Assembly: GCF_002269255.1 (NCBI RefSeq)
Contig: NZ_CP022823.1
Location: forward strand, 3,906,001 to 3,970,000
From: Klebsiella quasivariicola
GTDB lineage: Bacteria; Pseudomonadota; Gammaproteobacteria; Enterobacterales; Enterobacteriaceae
Direction: 5' to 3'
DNA length: 64,000 nt
Under the pieces are notes generated by a model that was not told the DNA's origin, made no database searches, and saw only the letters and a list, made by a program, of their open reading frames with translations. Shown in pieces: positions 40,974 through 49,993 of this stretch. Position numbers and translations under genes: made by a program. Within the stretch, counting starts at the first letter, position 1. Each line of letters starts with the position of its first letter.

Positions 40974-42542
40974 TTAGCGTGCCGACTGAATAGCCGCAGA
41001 GGACTGTTCAAAGTGATAGCGGCCGGTTTTCAGGCTGCTAGGTCCTTTGCGGGCAAACTTGAACATCAGGAACAGTTCAGCCACCAGGAACAGCGTGTAC
41101 AGACCGCAGATCAGCAACATAGAGAAGATCAGATCGCCTGCGGTTAGCGACGAGTTGGCCACCGCCGTCGGCAGGACCTCACCAATCGCCCACGGCTGAC
41201 GGCCATATTCGGCAACAAACCAGCCTGATTCCACGGCAATCCACGGCAGCGGCAGGCCATAGAACGCGGCGCGCAGCAGCCATTTTTTCTCGCCAATGCG
41301 GTTACGGATCACGCTCCAGAAAGAGGCGCCGATAATCAACAGCATCAGGATGCCGCACGCCACCATGATACGGAAGGCGAAGTACAGCGGCGCGACGCTC
41401 GGTATAGAGTCTTTAGTCGCTTTGGCGATCTGCTCTTCGGTAGCGTCCGCGACGTTCGGGGTATAGCGCTTGAGCAGCAGGCCATAGCCGAGGTCTTTCT
41501 TCACATTATTGAACTGATCACGCACGGCCTGGTCAGTCGAACCGGCACGCAGTTGCTCCAGCAGCGCGTACGCTTTCATCCCGTTACGGATACGCTCTTC
41601 GTGCTGAACCATCAGATCCTTCAGACCGATAACCGGCTTATCCACCGAGCGGGTGGCAATAATGCCCAGCGCGTAAGGGATCTGGATCGCGAAGTGGTTG
41701 GTTTGCGCATTCTGATCGGGAATACCAAACAGGGTAAAGGCCGCCGGCGCCGGCTGGGTTTCCCACTCTGCTTCGATAGCCGCCAGTTTGGTTTTCTGCA
41801 CGTCACCCATTTCGTAACCGGATTCGTCACCCAGCACAATAACGGAGAGGATCGCCGCCATACCGAAGCTGGCTGCGATGGCAAAAGAGCGCTTGGCAAA
41901 AGCAAAATCACGGCCTTTCAGCATGTACCATGAGCTGATGGCGAGGATGAACATCGCGCCGGTGACATAGCCAGACGCCACGGTGTGAACGAATTTCACC
42001 TGGGCGACCGGGTTAAGCACCAGTTCAGAGAAGCTGACCATCTCCATACGCATGGTTTCGAAGTTGAAGTCCGATGCGATCGGGTTTTGCATCCAGCCGT
42101 TAGCGACGAGGATCCACAGTGCGGAGAGGTTGGAGCCCAGCGCCACCAGCCAGGTGACCGCCATGTGCTGAACTTTACCGAGACGATCCCAACCGAAGAA
42201 GAACAGACCTACAAAGGTGGATTCGAGGAAGAAGGCCATCAGACCTTCAATGGCCAGCGGCGCACCGAAGATATCGCCCACGTAGTGTGAGTAATACGAC
42301 CAGTTAGTCCCGAACTGGAACTCCATGGTCAGACCGGTCGCCACACCCAGCGCGAAGTTGATACCAAACAACTTGCCCCAGAATTTGGTCATATCTTTAT
42401 AAATCTGTTTGCCGGAAAGGACGTAGACCGTTTCCATGATGGCCAGCAGGAACGCCATACCGAGCGTTAGTGGCACAAACAGGAAGTGGTACATCGCGGT
42501 CAAGGCAAACTGTAAGCGCGACAGTTCGACTATATCTAACAT
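40974..42542 (-). CDS. cydA: Cytochrome bd-I ubiquinol oxidase subunit I
   Basis: A 522-residue haem-bearing subunit oxidising ubiquinol and reducing O2 to water with very high affinity. His19 in MYHFLFVPLTLGM is the haem b595/d ligand region, and the length indicates the long Q-loop form. The ATG at 42542 is preferred: GGAG is 5 nt before it but 2 nt before the adjacent ATG at 42545. A longer frame reaching 42653 is unsupported. An FNR-type site lies far upstream, in keeping with FNR/ArcA control. Confidence 0.97.
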   Translation of the reverse strand: MLDIVELSRLQFALTAMYHFLFVPLTLGMAFLLAIMETVYVLSGKQIYKDMTKFWGKLFGINFALGVATGLTMEFQFGTNWSYYSHYVGDIFGAPLAIEGLMAFFLESTFVGLFFFGWDRLGKVQHMAVTWLVALGSNLSALWILVANGWMQNPIASDFNFETMRMEMVSFSELVLNPVAQVKFVHTVASGYVTGAMFILAISSWYMLKGRDFAFAKRSFAIAASFGMAAILSVIVLGDESGYEMGDVQKTKLAAIEAEWETQPAPAAFTLFGIPDQNAQTNHFAIQIPYALGIIATRSVDKPVIGLKDLMVQHEERIRNGMKAYALLEQLRAGSTDQAVRDQFNNVKKDLGYGLLLKRYTPNVADATEEQIAKATKDSIPSVAPLYFAFRIMVACGILMLLIIGASFWSVIRNRIGEKKWLLRAAFYGLPLPWIAVESGWFVAEYGRQPWAIGEVLPTAVANSSLTAGDLIFSMLLICGLYTLFLVAELFLMFKFARKGPSSLKTGRYHFEQSSAAIQSAR

Positions 42543-43286
42543 CATGACTCCTTGCTCATCGCATGAAGACTCCGAAAATGAACCGAGAAGCTCTGGCTCA
42601 TACGCATGCCCCAATACAAATTTTATTTGTTGCCCGCCCACTGCAGGTTTCAACCGAAGGTAAAACCATGCCAGGACAAGGTTACAAATACGTTAACGAA
42701 AAACCCAATTGATTCCCCAATATATTACGCCGCAATAACCTTACAATAAATATGTTTTTATTGTTCCAGTTTTACATTTTTCGACGGTGATCAATATATA
42801 GCGAAGATGGCCGGTTTAAGCCAATTTGACTTGAGACAATTTAACGTTTTTTGAATGATTTTTCCAAGTATTAAGTATTGATATAAATCAATTTTTACCC
42901 TTCGTGTTAATTATGTAGCCCAATAAAGAATATTGGTGAACTTAATGTTAAAGTTATGTTTAAAGCATAACCTTATTGGTTACTAAAAAGAGAGATATGC
43001 GAATCATAGGTAATATTATTTAACGTCGCGGGAAAAAACGAACCGATCTGAATAATGTTAGACTGCTCACAGTATTTTGCCTGCTTTCATATCCCCTGCC
43101 CAATACCTTTCTTCGCTCCCGCTTTTGTTTCTCTACGGTATGACCGGAGGATATTTTCACTGCCAACCAGGGTACGGCGAAAATATTAATAAAATAACAC
43201 ATAAAATCAATATGATAGATAGGGTCTTTTGAAAAAACGGTTTTACTGTTGGCGCTGCGCTACTGACGAGGCGAGATAACGCCCAT
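42543..43286. promoter_or_regulatory. cydA upstream region and sucD downstream region
   Basis: No gene is supported in these 744 bp. TTGATATAAATCAA at 42878-42891 is a consensus FNR box. Several GTTAAT/TGTTAA runs at 42905-42965 resemble ArcA sites, as known for cydA, which has multiple promoters and a long leader. E. coli carries mngAB and its regulator between sucD and cydA; no trace is seen here. Confidence 0.65.
42878..42891 (-). promoter_or_regulatory. FNR box upstream of cydABX
   Basis: TTGATATAAATCAA is a perfect match to TTGAT-N4-ATCAA. It lies 336 bp before cydA, in the promoter zone used for oxygen control of cytochrome bd. Confidence 0.75.
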
Positions 43287-43310
43287 AAAAAAGGCCACCT
43301 GACGGTGGCC
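43287..43310 (-). terminator. Terminator of sdhCDAB-sucABCD
   Basis: GGCCACC, TGAC and GGTGGCC form a 7-bp GC stem (43293-43310), followed on the minus strand by TTTTTT. It ends the long TCA operon about 50 nt past the sucD stop. Confidence 0.9.
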
Positions 43311-43360
43311 AACCATGTCGAAATCGGACAGATATCTGCTTGCGGACAAACAGAGAGGGT
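43287..43360 (-). ncRNA. Candidate 3'UTR-derived small RNA SdhX (RybD)
   Basis: In E. coli the sucD 3' UTR is processed into the small RNA SdhX, ending at the operon terminator. The equivalent segment here is about 74 nt between the sucD stop and the terminator T-run, with a single-stranded GTTTGTCCGC region before the hairpin. This rests on position and structure; sequence conservation with SdhX was not checked. Confidence 0.4.
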
Positions 43361-44230
43361 TTACTTGATGATGGATTTCAGCGCTTCGCCGATGTCGGCC
43401 AGGCTGCGAACGGTTTTCACACCGGCCGCTTCCAGCGCGGCAAACTTCTCATCAGCAGTACCTTTACCGCCAGCGATGATGGCGCCGGCGTGGCCCATAC
43501 GCTTGCCCTTCGGCGCGGTAACGCCCGCGATGTAGCCGACAACCGGCTTGGTCACGTGCTCTTTGATGTACGCTGCCGCTTCTTCTTCCGCGCTGCCGCC
43601 GATCTCACCGATCATGACGATTGCTTCGGTCTGCGGGTCTTCCTGGAACATTTTCAGGATATCGATGAAGTTGGAGCCCGGGATCGGGTCGCCGCCGATA
43701 CCGACGCAGGTAGACTGACCGAAGCCGTAGTCGGTGGTCTGCTTAACCGCTTCATAGGTCAGGGTACCGGAACGGGAAACGATGCCCACTTTACCCGGCT
43801 TGTGAATGTGACCCGGCATGATGCCGATTTTGCACTCGCCCGGAGTGATAACGCCTGGGCAGTTCGGGCCGATCATACGCACGCCCGCTTCGTCCAGCTT
43901 CACTTTCACAGTCAGCATATCCAGCGTCGGGATACCTTCGGTGATGGTGATAATCAGCTTAATGCCCGCGTCGATCGCTTCCAGAATGGAGTCTTTGCAG
44001 AACGGCGCCGGAACGTAGATCACGGTCGCGGTCGCGCCGGTCGCTTCAACGGCTTCGCGCACGGTATTGAACACCGGCAGGCCCAGGTGAGTAGTGCCGC
44101 CTTTACCTGGCGTCACGCCGCCAACCATTTGCGTACCGTAAGCGATCGCTTGTTCAGAGTGGAAGGTCCCCTGGCTACCGGTGAAGCCCTGGCAGATAAC
44201 CTTGGTATCTTTATTAATTAAAACTGACAT
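43361..44230 (-). CDS. sucD: Succinyl-CoA synthetase alpha subunit
   Basis: A 289-residue subunit that binds CoA in its N-terminal Rossmann domain (CQGFTGSQGTFHS). It carries the active-site phosphohistidine in KRMGHAGAII. With SucC it converts succinyl-CoA to succinate with ATP or GTP formation. Same length as E. coli SucD. The ATG overlaps the sucC stop (TAATG). Last gene of the sdh-suc operon. Confidence 0.97.
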   Translation of the reverse strand: MSVLINKDTKVICQGFTGSQGTFHSEQAIAYGTQMVGGVTPGKGGTTHLGLPVFNTVREAVEATGATATVIYVPAPFCKDSILEAIDAGIKLIITITEGIPTLDMLTVKVKLDEAGVRMIGPNCPGVITPGECKIGIMPGHIHKPGKVGIVSRSGTLTYEAVKQTTDYGFGQSTCVGIGGDPIPGSNFIDILKMFQEDPQTEAIVMIGEIGGSAEEEAAAYIKEHVTKPVVGYIAGVTAPKGKRMGHAGAIIAGGKGTADEKFAALEAAGVKTVRSLADIGEALKSIIK

Positions 44231-45396
44231 TATTTCCCCTCCACTGCGGCAACAACCTGCTGTGCTGCGTCCGTCAGACTTTTCGCTGCAATAATATTCA
44301 GGCCGCTGTCAGCCAGTTTTTTCGCGCCCAGTTCGGCGTTGTTACCTTCCAGACGAACAACGACCGGAACGTTAACCCCAACTTCTGCGACCGCACCGAT
44401 GATGCCGTCAGCAATCAGGTCGCAACGCACGATACCGCCGAAGATGTTAACCAGAACCGCTTTAACGTTGTCGTCAGAGAGGATGATTTTGAACGCTTCG
44501 GTCACGCGCTCTTTAGTTGCGCCGCCGCCCACGTCGAGGAAGTTAGCCGGTTCGCCACCGTGCAGCTTAACGATGTCCATGGTCCCCATCGCCAGGCCTG
44601 CGCCGTTAACCATGCAACCGATATTGCCATCCAGTGCGACGTAGTTCAGTTCCCACTGTGCCGCCTGGGCTTCACGCGGGTCTTCCTGAGACTGGTCGCG
44701 CATTTCGCGCAGATCCGGCTGGCGGAACAACGCGTTGCCGTCAGCGCCCAGTTTACCGTCGAGGCAGATCAGGTCGCCCTGCTTAGTGATAACCAGCGGG
44801 TTGATTTCGATCAGCGCCAGATCGCGCTCAAGGAAAATGGTCGCCAGACCCATGAAAATCTTGGTGAACTGCTGAACCTGTTTACCTTCCAGACCCAGTT
44901 TGAACGCCAGTTCACGACCCTGGTAAGGCATCGGGCCCGCCAGCGGGTCCAGCGCGACTTTGTGGATCAGGTGCGGGGTTTCTTCCGCCACTTTTTCGAT
45001 TTCCACGCCGCCTTCGGTAGAGGCCATGAACACCACGCGACGGGAGCTACGGTCAACAACCGCGCCCAGGTACAGCTCTTTATCAATGTCGGTCGCCGCT
45101 TCAACCAGGATCTGGTTTACCGGCTGGCCGTTCGCATCTGTTTGATAGGTCACCAGGCGTTTGCCCAGCCAGTGCTCAGCAAAAGCACGGATCTCTTCTT
45201 TGCTCTTCACTACTTTCACACCGCCCGCTTTACCGCGGCCACCAGCGTGAACCTGACATTTCACTACCCACGGACCCGCGCCGATTTTTGAAGCGGCTTC
45301 TTCTGCTTCACGCGGAGTAGTACAGGCATAACCCACCGGCGCCGGTAAGCCATAGCGGGCAAAAAGTTGTTTTGCCTGATATTCATGTAAGTTCAT
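44230..45396 (-). CDS. sucC: Succinyl-CoA synthetase beta subunit
   Basis: A 388-residue subunit with an N-terminal ATP-grasp domain (VVKCQVHAGGRGKAGGV) and a C-terminal CoA-ligase domain (NIFGGIVRCDLIADGI). It forms an alpha2beta2 enzyme with SucD. Start and length equal E. coli SucC (MNLHEYQAKQLFARYG). It follows sucB after a 103-bp gap that contains a REP-like palindrome. Confidence 0.97.
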   Translation of the reverse strand: MNLHEYQAKQLFARYGLPAPVGYACTTPREAEEAASKIGAGPWVVKCQVHAGGRGKAGGVKVVKSKEEIRAFAEHWLGKRLVTYQTDANGQPVNQILVEAATDIDKELYLGAVVDRSSRRVVFMASTEGGVEIEKVAEETPHLIHKVALDPLAGPMPYQGRELAFKLGLEGKQVQQFTKIFMGLATIFLERDLALIEINPLVITKQGDLICLDGKLGADGNALFRQPDLREMRDQSQEDPREAQAAQWELNYVALDGNIGCMVNGAGLAMGTMDIVKLHGGEPANFLDVGGGATKERVTEAFKIILSDDNVKAVLVNIFGGIVRCDLIADGIIGAVAEVGVNVPVVVRLEGNNAELGAKKLADSGLNIIAAKSLTDAAQQVVAAVEGK

Positions 45397-45437
45397 GTGT
45401 TCAGTCCATCCTTCAGGGTGTAATTATCTTTAAACCT

Positions 45438-45478
45438 GTAGGCCTGATAACGGCGCTAACGCGTGTTATCCGGCCTAC
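45438..45478. repeat. REP-type palindrome between sucB and sucC
   Basis: GTAGGCCTGATAA and TTATCCGGCCTAC flank CGGCGCTAACGCG, giving the imperfect hairpin of a REP/PU element. Such elements in operons can stabilise upstream mRNA. Confidence 0.8.
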
Positions 45479-45499
45479 GGTAAGTCATACTCTTACTGA

Positions 45500-46726
45500 C
45501 TACACGTCCAACAGCAGACGGGTCGGATCTTCCAGCAGCTCTTTAATCGCCACGAGGAAGCCTACCGACTCGCGTCCATCGATCAGACGGTGGTCATAAG
45601 AGAGCGCCAGGTACATCATCGGCAGAATTTCTACCTTACCATTCACCGCCATCGGGCGGTCTTTAATGGCATGCATACCCAGAATGGCGCTCTGCGGTGG
45701 GTTAATGATTGGCGTGGACATCAGGGAGCCGAAAACGCCGCCGTTGGTAATGGTGAAGTTACCGCCGGTCAGGTCGTCTACGGTCAGCTTGCCGTCGCGG
45801 CCTTTCACTGCCAGCTCTTTAATATTCTTTTCGATATCTGCCATGCCCAGCAGGTCGACGTCACGCAGAACCGGGGTAACCAGGCCACGCGGGGTAGAGA
45901 CCGCCATGCTGACGTCGAAGTAGTTGTGGTACACCACGTCGTCGCCATCGATAGAGGCGTTCACTTCCGGATAGCGTTTCAGCGCTTCCACTACCGCTTT
46001 CACGTAGAAGGACATGAAGCCCAGACGGATGCCGTGACGTTTTTCGAACGCCTCACCGTACTGCTTACGCAGATCCATAATCGGCTTCATGTTGACTTCG
46101 TTGAACGTGGTCAGCATGGCGGTAGAGTTTTTCGCTTCCAGCAGACGCTCAGCCACGCGTTTGCGCAGGCGGGTCATCGGGACGCGTTTTTCAGAGCGGT
46201 GGCCCAGCTGCGGCGCCGGTGCGGCTGCTGCGGCTGCGGCTGGCGCTTTGGCTTCTGGCGCCGCCGGGGCTTTCGCCAGATGTTTTTCGACGTCTTCACG
46301 GGTCAGACGGCCGCCGACGCCGGTGCCTTTGATGGCCGCTGCGTCGAGGTTGTGTTCCGCCAGCAGACGACGGATCGCCGGGCTCAGCGCATCGTTGTTC
46401 TGCTCTTCCAGAGAGGCCTGCTGACGCTGTGCCGGGGTGGAGGCTTTCGCATCGGCTTTTTCGCTGGTTTCTTTACCTGCGCTGTTGCCTTCGCGCAGGC
46501 GGCCAAGGATCTGGCGAGACAGGACGGTGGCGCCCTCGTCTTCCAGTACTGCATCCAGAATGCCGTCCGCTGATGCCGGTACTTCCAGTACCACTTTGTC
46601 AGTTTCGATTTCGACCAGGACTTCGTCACGGACAACCGCGTCGCCCGGTTTTTTGTGCCAGGTGGCGACGGTTGCGTCAGCTACGGACTCAGGCAGGTCG
46701 GGAACCAGAATATCTACGCTACTCAT
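45500..46726 (-). CDS. sucB: Dihydrolipoyl succinyltransferase (E2 of 2-oxoglutarate dehydrogenase)
   Basis: A 408-residue E2 protein (E. coli 405). The N-terminal lipoyl domain carries its lysine at residue 44 (EIETDKVVLE). A linker follows, then the E1/E3-binding domain (about 111-152, ALSPAIRRLLAEHNL), an Ala/Pro linker (about 152-172), and the 24-mer catalytic core with the active-site histidine in SYDHRLIDGRE. It transfers succinyl groups to CoA. It lies 14 bp after sucA. Confidence 0.97.
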   Translation of the reverse strand: MSSVDILVPDLPESVADATVATWHKKPGDAVVRDEVLVEIETDKVVLEVPASADGILDAVLEDEGATVLSRQILGRLREGNSAGKETSEKADAKASTPAQRQQASLEEQNNDALSPAIRRLLAEHNLDAAAIKGTGVGGRLTREDVEKHLAKAPAAPEAKAPAAAAAAAPAPQLGHRSEKRVPMTRLRKRVAERLLEAKNSTAMLTTFNEVNMKPIMDLRKQYGEAFEKRHGIRLGFMSFYVKAVVEALKRYPEVNASIDGDDVVYHNYFDVSMAVSTPRGLVTPVLRDVDLLGMADIEKNIKELAVKGRDGKLTVDDLTGGNFTITNGGVFGSLMSTPIINPPQSAILGMHAIKDRPMAVNGKVEILPMMYLALSYDHRLIDGRESVGFLVAIKELLEDPTRLLLDV

Positions 46727-46740
46727 TGTGTATCCTTTAA

Positions 46741-49548
46741 TTAATCGACGTTCAGCGCGTCATTGACCAGATCTTGTTGCTGTTTCTGGTGAACGGACAT
46801 ATACCCTACCGCCGGAGAGGCGGAGGCCGGGCGGCCTGCGTAACGCAGAGAGGCCCCAAACGGAATCACTTCACGGAAGTGATGCTGGCTGCAGTACCAT
46901 GCGCCCTGGTTGAGCGGCTCTTCCTGGCACCAGACAAAATCATGCACGTGCGCATACGCTTTCAGCGCTTCCTGTACCGCCTGGTGCGGGAACGGATAGA
47001 GCTGCTCGATACGAACGATAGCGACATCTTTTTGCTCGTTTTTGCGGCGCTGTTCCAGCAGGTCGTAGTAAACCTTACCAGAGCACAGCACAACGCGCTT
47101 CACAGCCTGCGGATCGAGTTGATCGATTTCACCAATGGCCGGCAGGAAAGTACCGTTCGCCAGCTCATCCATGCTGGAGACCGCCAGCGGATGACGCAGC
47201 AGCGACTTCGGCGACATCACCACCAGCGGACGGCGCATACCGCGCAGCGCCTGGCGACGCAGCATGTGGTAAACCTGCGCCGGGGTGGACGGCACGCAAA
47301 CCTGCATGTTTTGCTCAGCGCACAGCTGCAGATAGCGTTCCAGACGCGCGGAGGAGTGCTCCGGACCCTGGCCTTCGTAGCCGTGCGGCAGGAGCATCAC
47401 CAGGCCGCACATCCGGCCCCACTTCTGCTCACCGGAGGAGATGAACTGGTCGATCACCACCTGCGCGCCGTTGGCAAAGTCGCCAAACTGCGCTTCCCAG
47501 ATGGTCAGAGTGCGCGGTTCGGCGGTGGCGTAACCGTATTCGAACGCCAGCACCGCTTCTTCGGACAGAACCGAGTCCCAAACGCGGAACTGACCCTGGC
47601 CGTTATGGACATGCTGCAGCGGCGTGTAGGTTGAACCATTGGTCTGGTTATGGATCACCGCATGACGGTGGAAGAAGGTGCCGCGGCCGGAGTCTTCCCC
47701 GGACAGACGCACCGGGATGCCTTCGTCAACCAGTGTGGCGTAGGCCAGGTTTTCGGCACCGCCCCAGTCGAACAGCTTCTCGCCTGCCGCCATCGCCTGG
47801 CGGTCGGCGTAAATTTTCGCCACGCGGGACTGCATTTCGATACCTTCCGGCACCGTGCTGATGCGTTTGGCCAGCTCCTGCAGACGCTTCGGCTCCACTT
47901 TATCCGGATAGCTCTCGTCCCACTCGTGGTTGAGGTACGGCGACCAGGTAAAGGAGTGCATGTTCATCGGGCGCCATTCCTGCACCACGCACTCGCCGGC
48001 ATCCAGCGCATCGCGGTAGAGATTCACCTGCTCGGTGGCGTCTTCCAGGGTCGCGACGTTGTCCTGCTCCAGCTTATCAGCATAGATTTTGCGCGGAGTC
48101 GGATGCTTTTTGATCTTCTGGTACATCAGCGGCTGGGTTGCGCTCGGCTCATCGGCTTCGTTATGGCCGTGACGGCGGTAGCACACCAGATCGATGAAGA
48201 CATCGCGTTTGAAAGTATTGCGGAAATCCAGCGCCAGACGGGTGACGAAAGCAACGGCTTCCGGGTCATCCGCGTTAACGTGGAAAATCGGCGCCTGCAC
48301 CATTTTACCGATGTCGGTGCAGTATGGCGTAGAACGCGCATCCAGCGGGTTCGAGGTGGTAAAGCCCACCTGGTTGTTGATAACGATACGCACGGTACCG
48401 CCCACTTCGTAGCCGCGGGCTTTCGACATGTTCAGGGTTTCCTGAACCACGCCCTGGCCGGTGACGGCGGCGTCGCCGTGGATAGTGATCGGCAGAACTT
48501 TGTTGCTGCTCGGCTCGTCCAGACGATCCAGACGGGCGCGTACGGAACCGATAACCACCGGGCTGACGATCTCGAGGTGCGACGGGTTAAACGCCAGCGC
48601 CAGGTGCACCAGACCGCCTTCGGTTTCGATATCGGAAGAGAAGCCCATGTGGTACTTCACGTCGCCGGTGCCGAGGTGTTCTTTATGTTTGCCAGCGAAC
48701 TCGTCGAACAGGTCCTGCGGTTTTTTACCCAGCACGTTGACCAGCACGTTGAGGCGGCCGCGGTGCGCCATACCCAGCACCACTTCACGGGTGCCGCTCT
48801 TGCCCGCATGGCGGATCATCTCTTTGAGCATCGGGATCAGGGCGTCGCCACCCTCCAGCGAGAAGCGCTTCGCCCCCGGGAATTTGGCGCCGAGGTAACG
48901 CTCCAGGCCTTCTGCGGCGGTCAGCTCGCTGAGGAAGCGTTTTTTCTCTTCCGCGCTGAAGTTCGCTTTACCGGCTACCGATTCAATGCGCTGCTGGATC
49001 CAGCGTTTTTCTTCGGTAGAGGTGATATGCATGTATTCCGCGCCGATGGAGCCGCAGTAGGTTTGCTTGAGGGCGGCAATCAGGTCGCCCAGCTTCATCG
49101 TGTCTTTACCGATGGCAAATGAACCTACGTTATAGCTTTCCTGGAAATCGGCCTCGGTCAGATCGTGGTAGGCCGGATCGAGATCCGCCACTCTCTCTTG
49201 CTTCCACAGTCCCAGCGGATCGAGATTCGCATGCTGGTGACCACGGAAACGGTATGCGTTGATGAGCTGCAGGACTTTAACCTGCTTCACATTGGTATCT
49301 GGGTCGGAAATCGAAGAAGTGTAACGTGAGGCATCCTTCGCCAGTCGACGGAAATAATCACGCGTTTTGGAATGAAATTGATCCGGTTTAACTCCGGTGC
49401 CAGGTAACTGCTGGAACATTGAACGCCAGTTGGCGTCAACAGAGTCAGGATCGGTTAAGAAGTCTTCATAGAGCTGTTCTATCCAGCTCTGGTTCGAACC
49501 AGAGAGGTAAGAAGAGTCCAGCCAGGCTTTCATTGCGCCGTTCTGCAT
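46741..49548 (-). CDS. sucA: 2-oxoglutarate dehydrogenase E1 component
   Basis: A 935-residue thiamine-diphosphate enzyme (E. coli 933) that decarboxylates 2-oxoglutarate and succinylates the SucB lipoyl group. The ThDP motif runs from IHGDAAVTGQGVVQE to IVINNQVGFTT, with substrate-site AHRGRLNVL earlier. The N-terminal ~80 residues form the SucB-binding extension. The start MQNGAMKAWLDSSY matches E. coli. It follows sdhB after a 445-bp repeat-rich gap. Confidence 0.97.
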   Translation of the reverse strand: MQNGAMKAWLDSSYLSGSNQSWIEQLYEDFLTDPDSVDANWRSMFQQLPGTGVKPDQFHSKTRDYFRRLAKDASRYTSSISDPDTNVKQVKVLQLINAYRFRGHQHANLDPLGLWKQERVADLDPAYHDLTEADFQESYNVGSFAIGKDTMKLGDLIAALKQTYCGSIGAEYMHITSTEEKRWIQQRIESVAGKANFSAEEKKRFLSELTAAEGLERYLGAKFPGAKRFSLEGGDALIPMLKEMIRHAGKSGTREVVLGMAHRGRLNVLVNVLGKKPQDLFDEFAGKHKEHLGTGDVKYHMGFSSDIETEGGLVHLALAFNPSHLEIVSPVVIGSVRARLDRLDEPSSNKVLPITIHGDAAVTGQGVVQETLNMSKARGYEVGGTVRIVINNQVGFTTSNPLDARSTPYCTDIGKMVQAPIFHVNADDPEAVAFVTRLALDFRNTFKRDVFIDLVCYRRHGHNEADEPSATQPLMYQKIKKHPTPRKIYADKLEQDNVATLEDATEQVNLYRDALDAGECVVQEWRPMNMHSFTWSPYLNHEWDESYPDKVEPKRLQELAKRISTVPEGIEMQSRVAKIYADRQAMAAGEKLFDWGGAENLAYATLVDEGIPVRLSGEDSGRGTFFHRHAVIHNQTNGSTYTPLQHVHNGQGQFRVWDSVLSEEAVLAFEYGYATAEPRTLTIWEAQFGDFANGAQVVIDQFISSGEQKWGRMCGLVMLLPHGYEGQGPEHSSARLERYLQLCAEQNMQVCVPSTPAQVYHMLRRQALRGMRRPLVVMSPKSLLRHPLAVSSMDELANGTFLPAIGEIDQLDPQAVKRVVLCSGKVYYDLLEQRRKNEQKDVAIVRIEQLYPFPHQAVQEALKAYAHVHDFVWCQEEPLNQGAWYCSQHHFREVIPFGASLRYAGRPASASPAVGYMSVHQKQQQDLVNDALNVD

Positions 49549-49658
49549 CGTGATCCCTTAAGCATTCATATGCTTATTTCGCCGTAGAAACTACCACGCA
49601 CACCGCGTGTACGTGCCGGGGTTCACTTGTTGCGGACGAGTTGTGGTTTCTATCCGCT

Positions 49659-49838
49659 AAGGAACCTTTAAAAACTGCCATTAATCTTCAGCGTTCCGGC
49701 TGCGGTTGCGTTGGCTGCCTTCGCTTACCCCGGTCACATAGTTCACTATGCTCCCGGGGATGCGCTCAGTTGCCGCCTTACCTCGCACTGAACGCCTCGA
49801 TTACTGGTACATCTTGTGGCGGTTTTTAAAGATTTCCT
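49659..49838. repeat. ~180-bp ERIC-like element bounded by inverted repeats
   Basis: CTTTAAAAACTGCCA (49666-49680) and TGGCGGTTTTTAAAG (49817-49831) are inverted repeats with one mismatch, and the flanking AGGAA/TTCCT extends them. The interior has the ERIC-like order GCTTACCCCGGTCAC, GCTCCCGGGGAT, GTTGCCGCC. It looks like a non-autonomous palindromic element. Confidence 0.7.
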
Positions 49839-49952
49839 GCTATCCCCTTCATACTTCAAGTTACATGTGCGTTGGCTTTCCTGTAACTCGAATTATTTAG
49901 GGTATTCATTTCCCGGTGGCACAAACGCTACCGGGGTTACTGCTTTTGGTAG

Positions 49953-49979
49953 CCCGGATAAGCGCAAGCGCCATCCGGG
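49953..49979. repeat. REP palindrome after sdhB
   Basis: CCCGGATAAGCGC and GCGCCATCCGGG match the REP/PU consensus. It lies 15 bp past the sdhB stop, a place where REP hairpins protect upstream mRNA from 3' exonucleases. Confidence 0.85.
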
Positions 49980-49993
49980 ACAGACCGTGTTGC

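Larger units (their letters stand above)
49549..49993. repeat. Repeat-rich sdhB-sucA intergenic region
   Basis: No gene is supported. From sucA outward it holds the sucA promoter and leader, an inverted-repeat-bounded element (49659-49838), a second ERIC-like fragment (about 49855-49905), and a REP palindrome (49953-49979). Confidence 0.75.

Noticed and set aside
43020..43202. 60-codon minus-strand frame between sucD and cydA
   Set aside because: No ribosome site, no recognisable family, and it lies in the AT-rich cyd control region.
47650..49122. 490-codon open frame on the plus strand opposite sucA
   Set aside because: High-GC codon bias in sucA keeps the antisense frame open; the translation is His/Arg-rich without domains, and sucA is certain.
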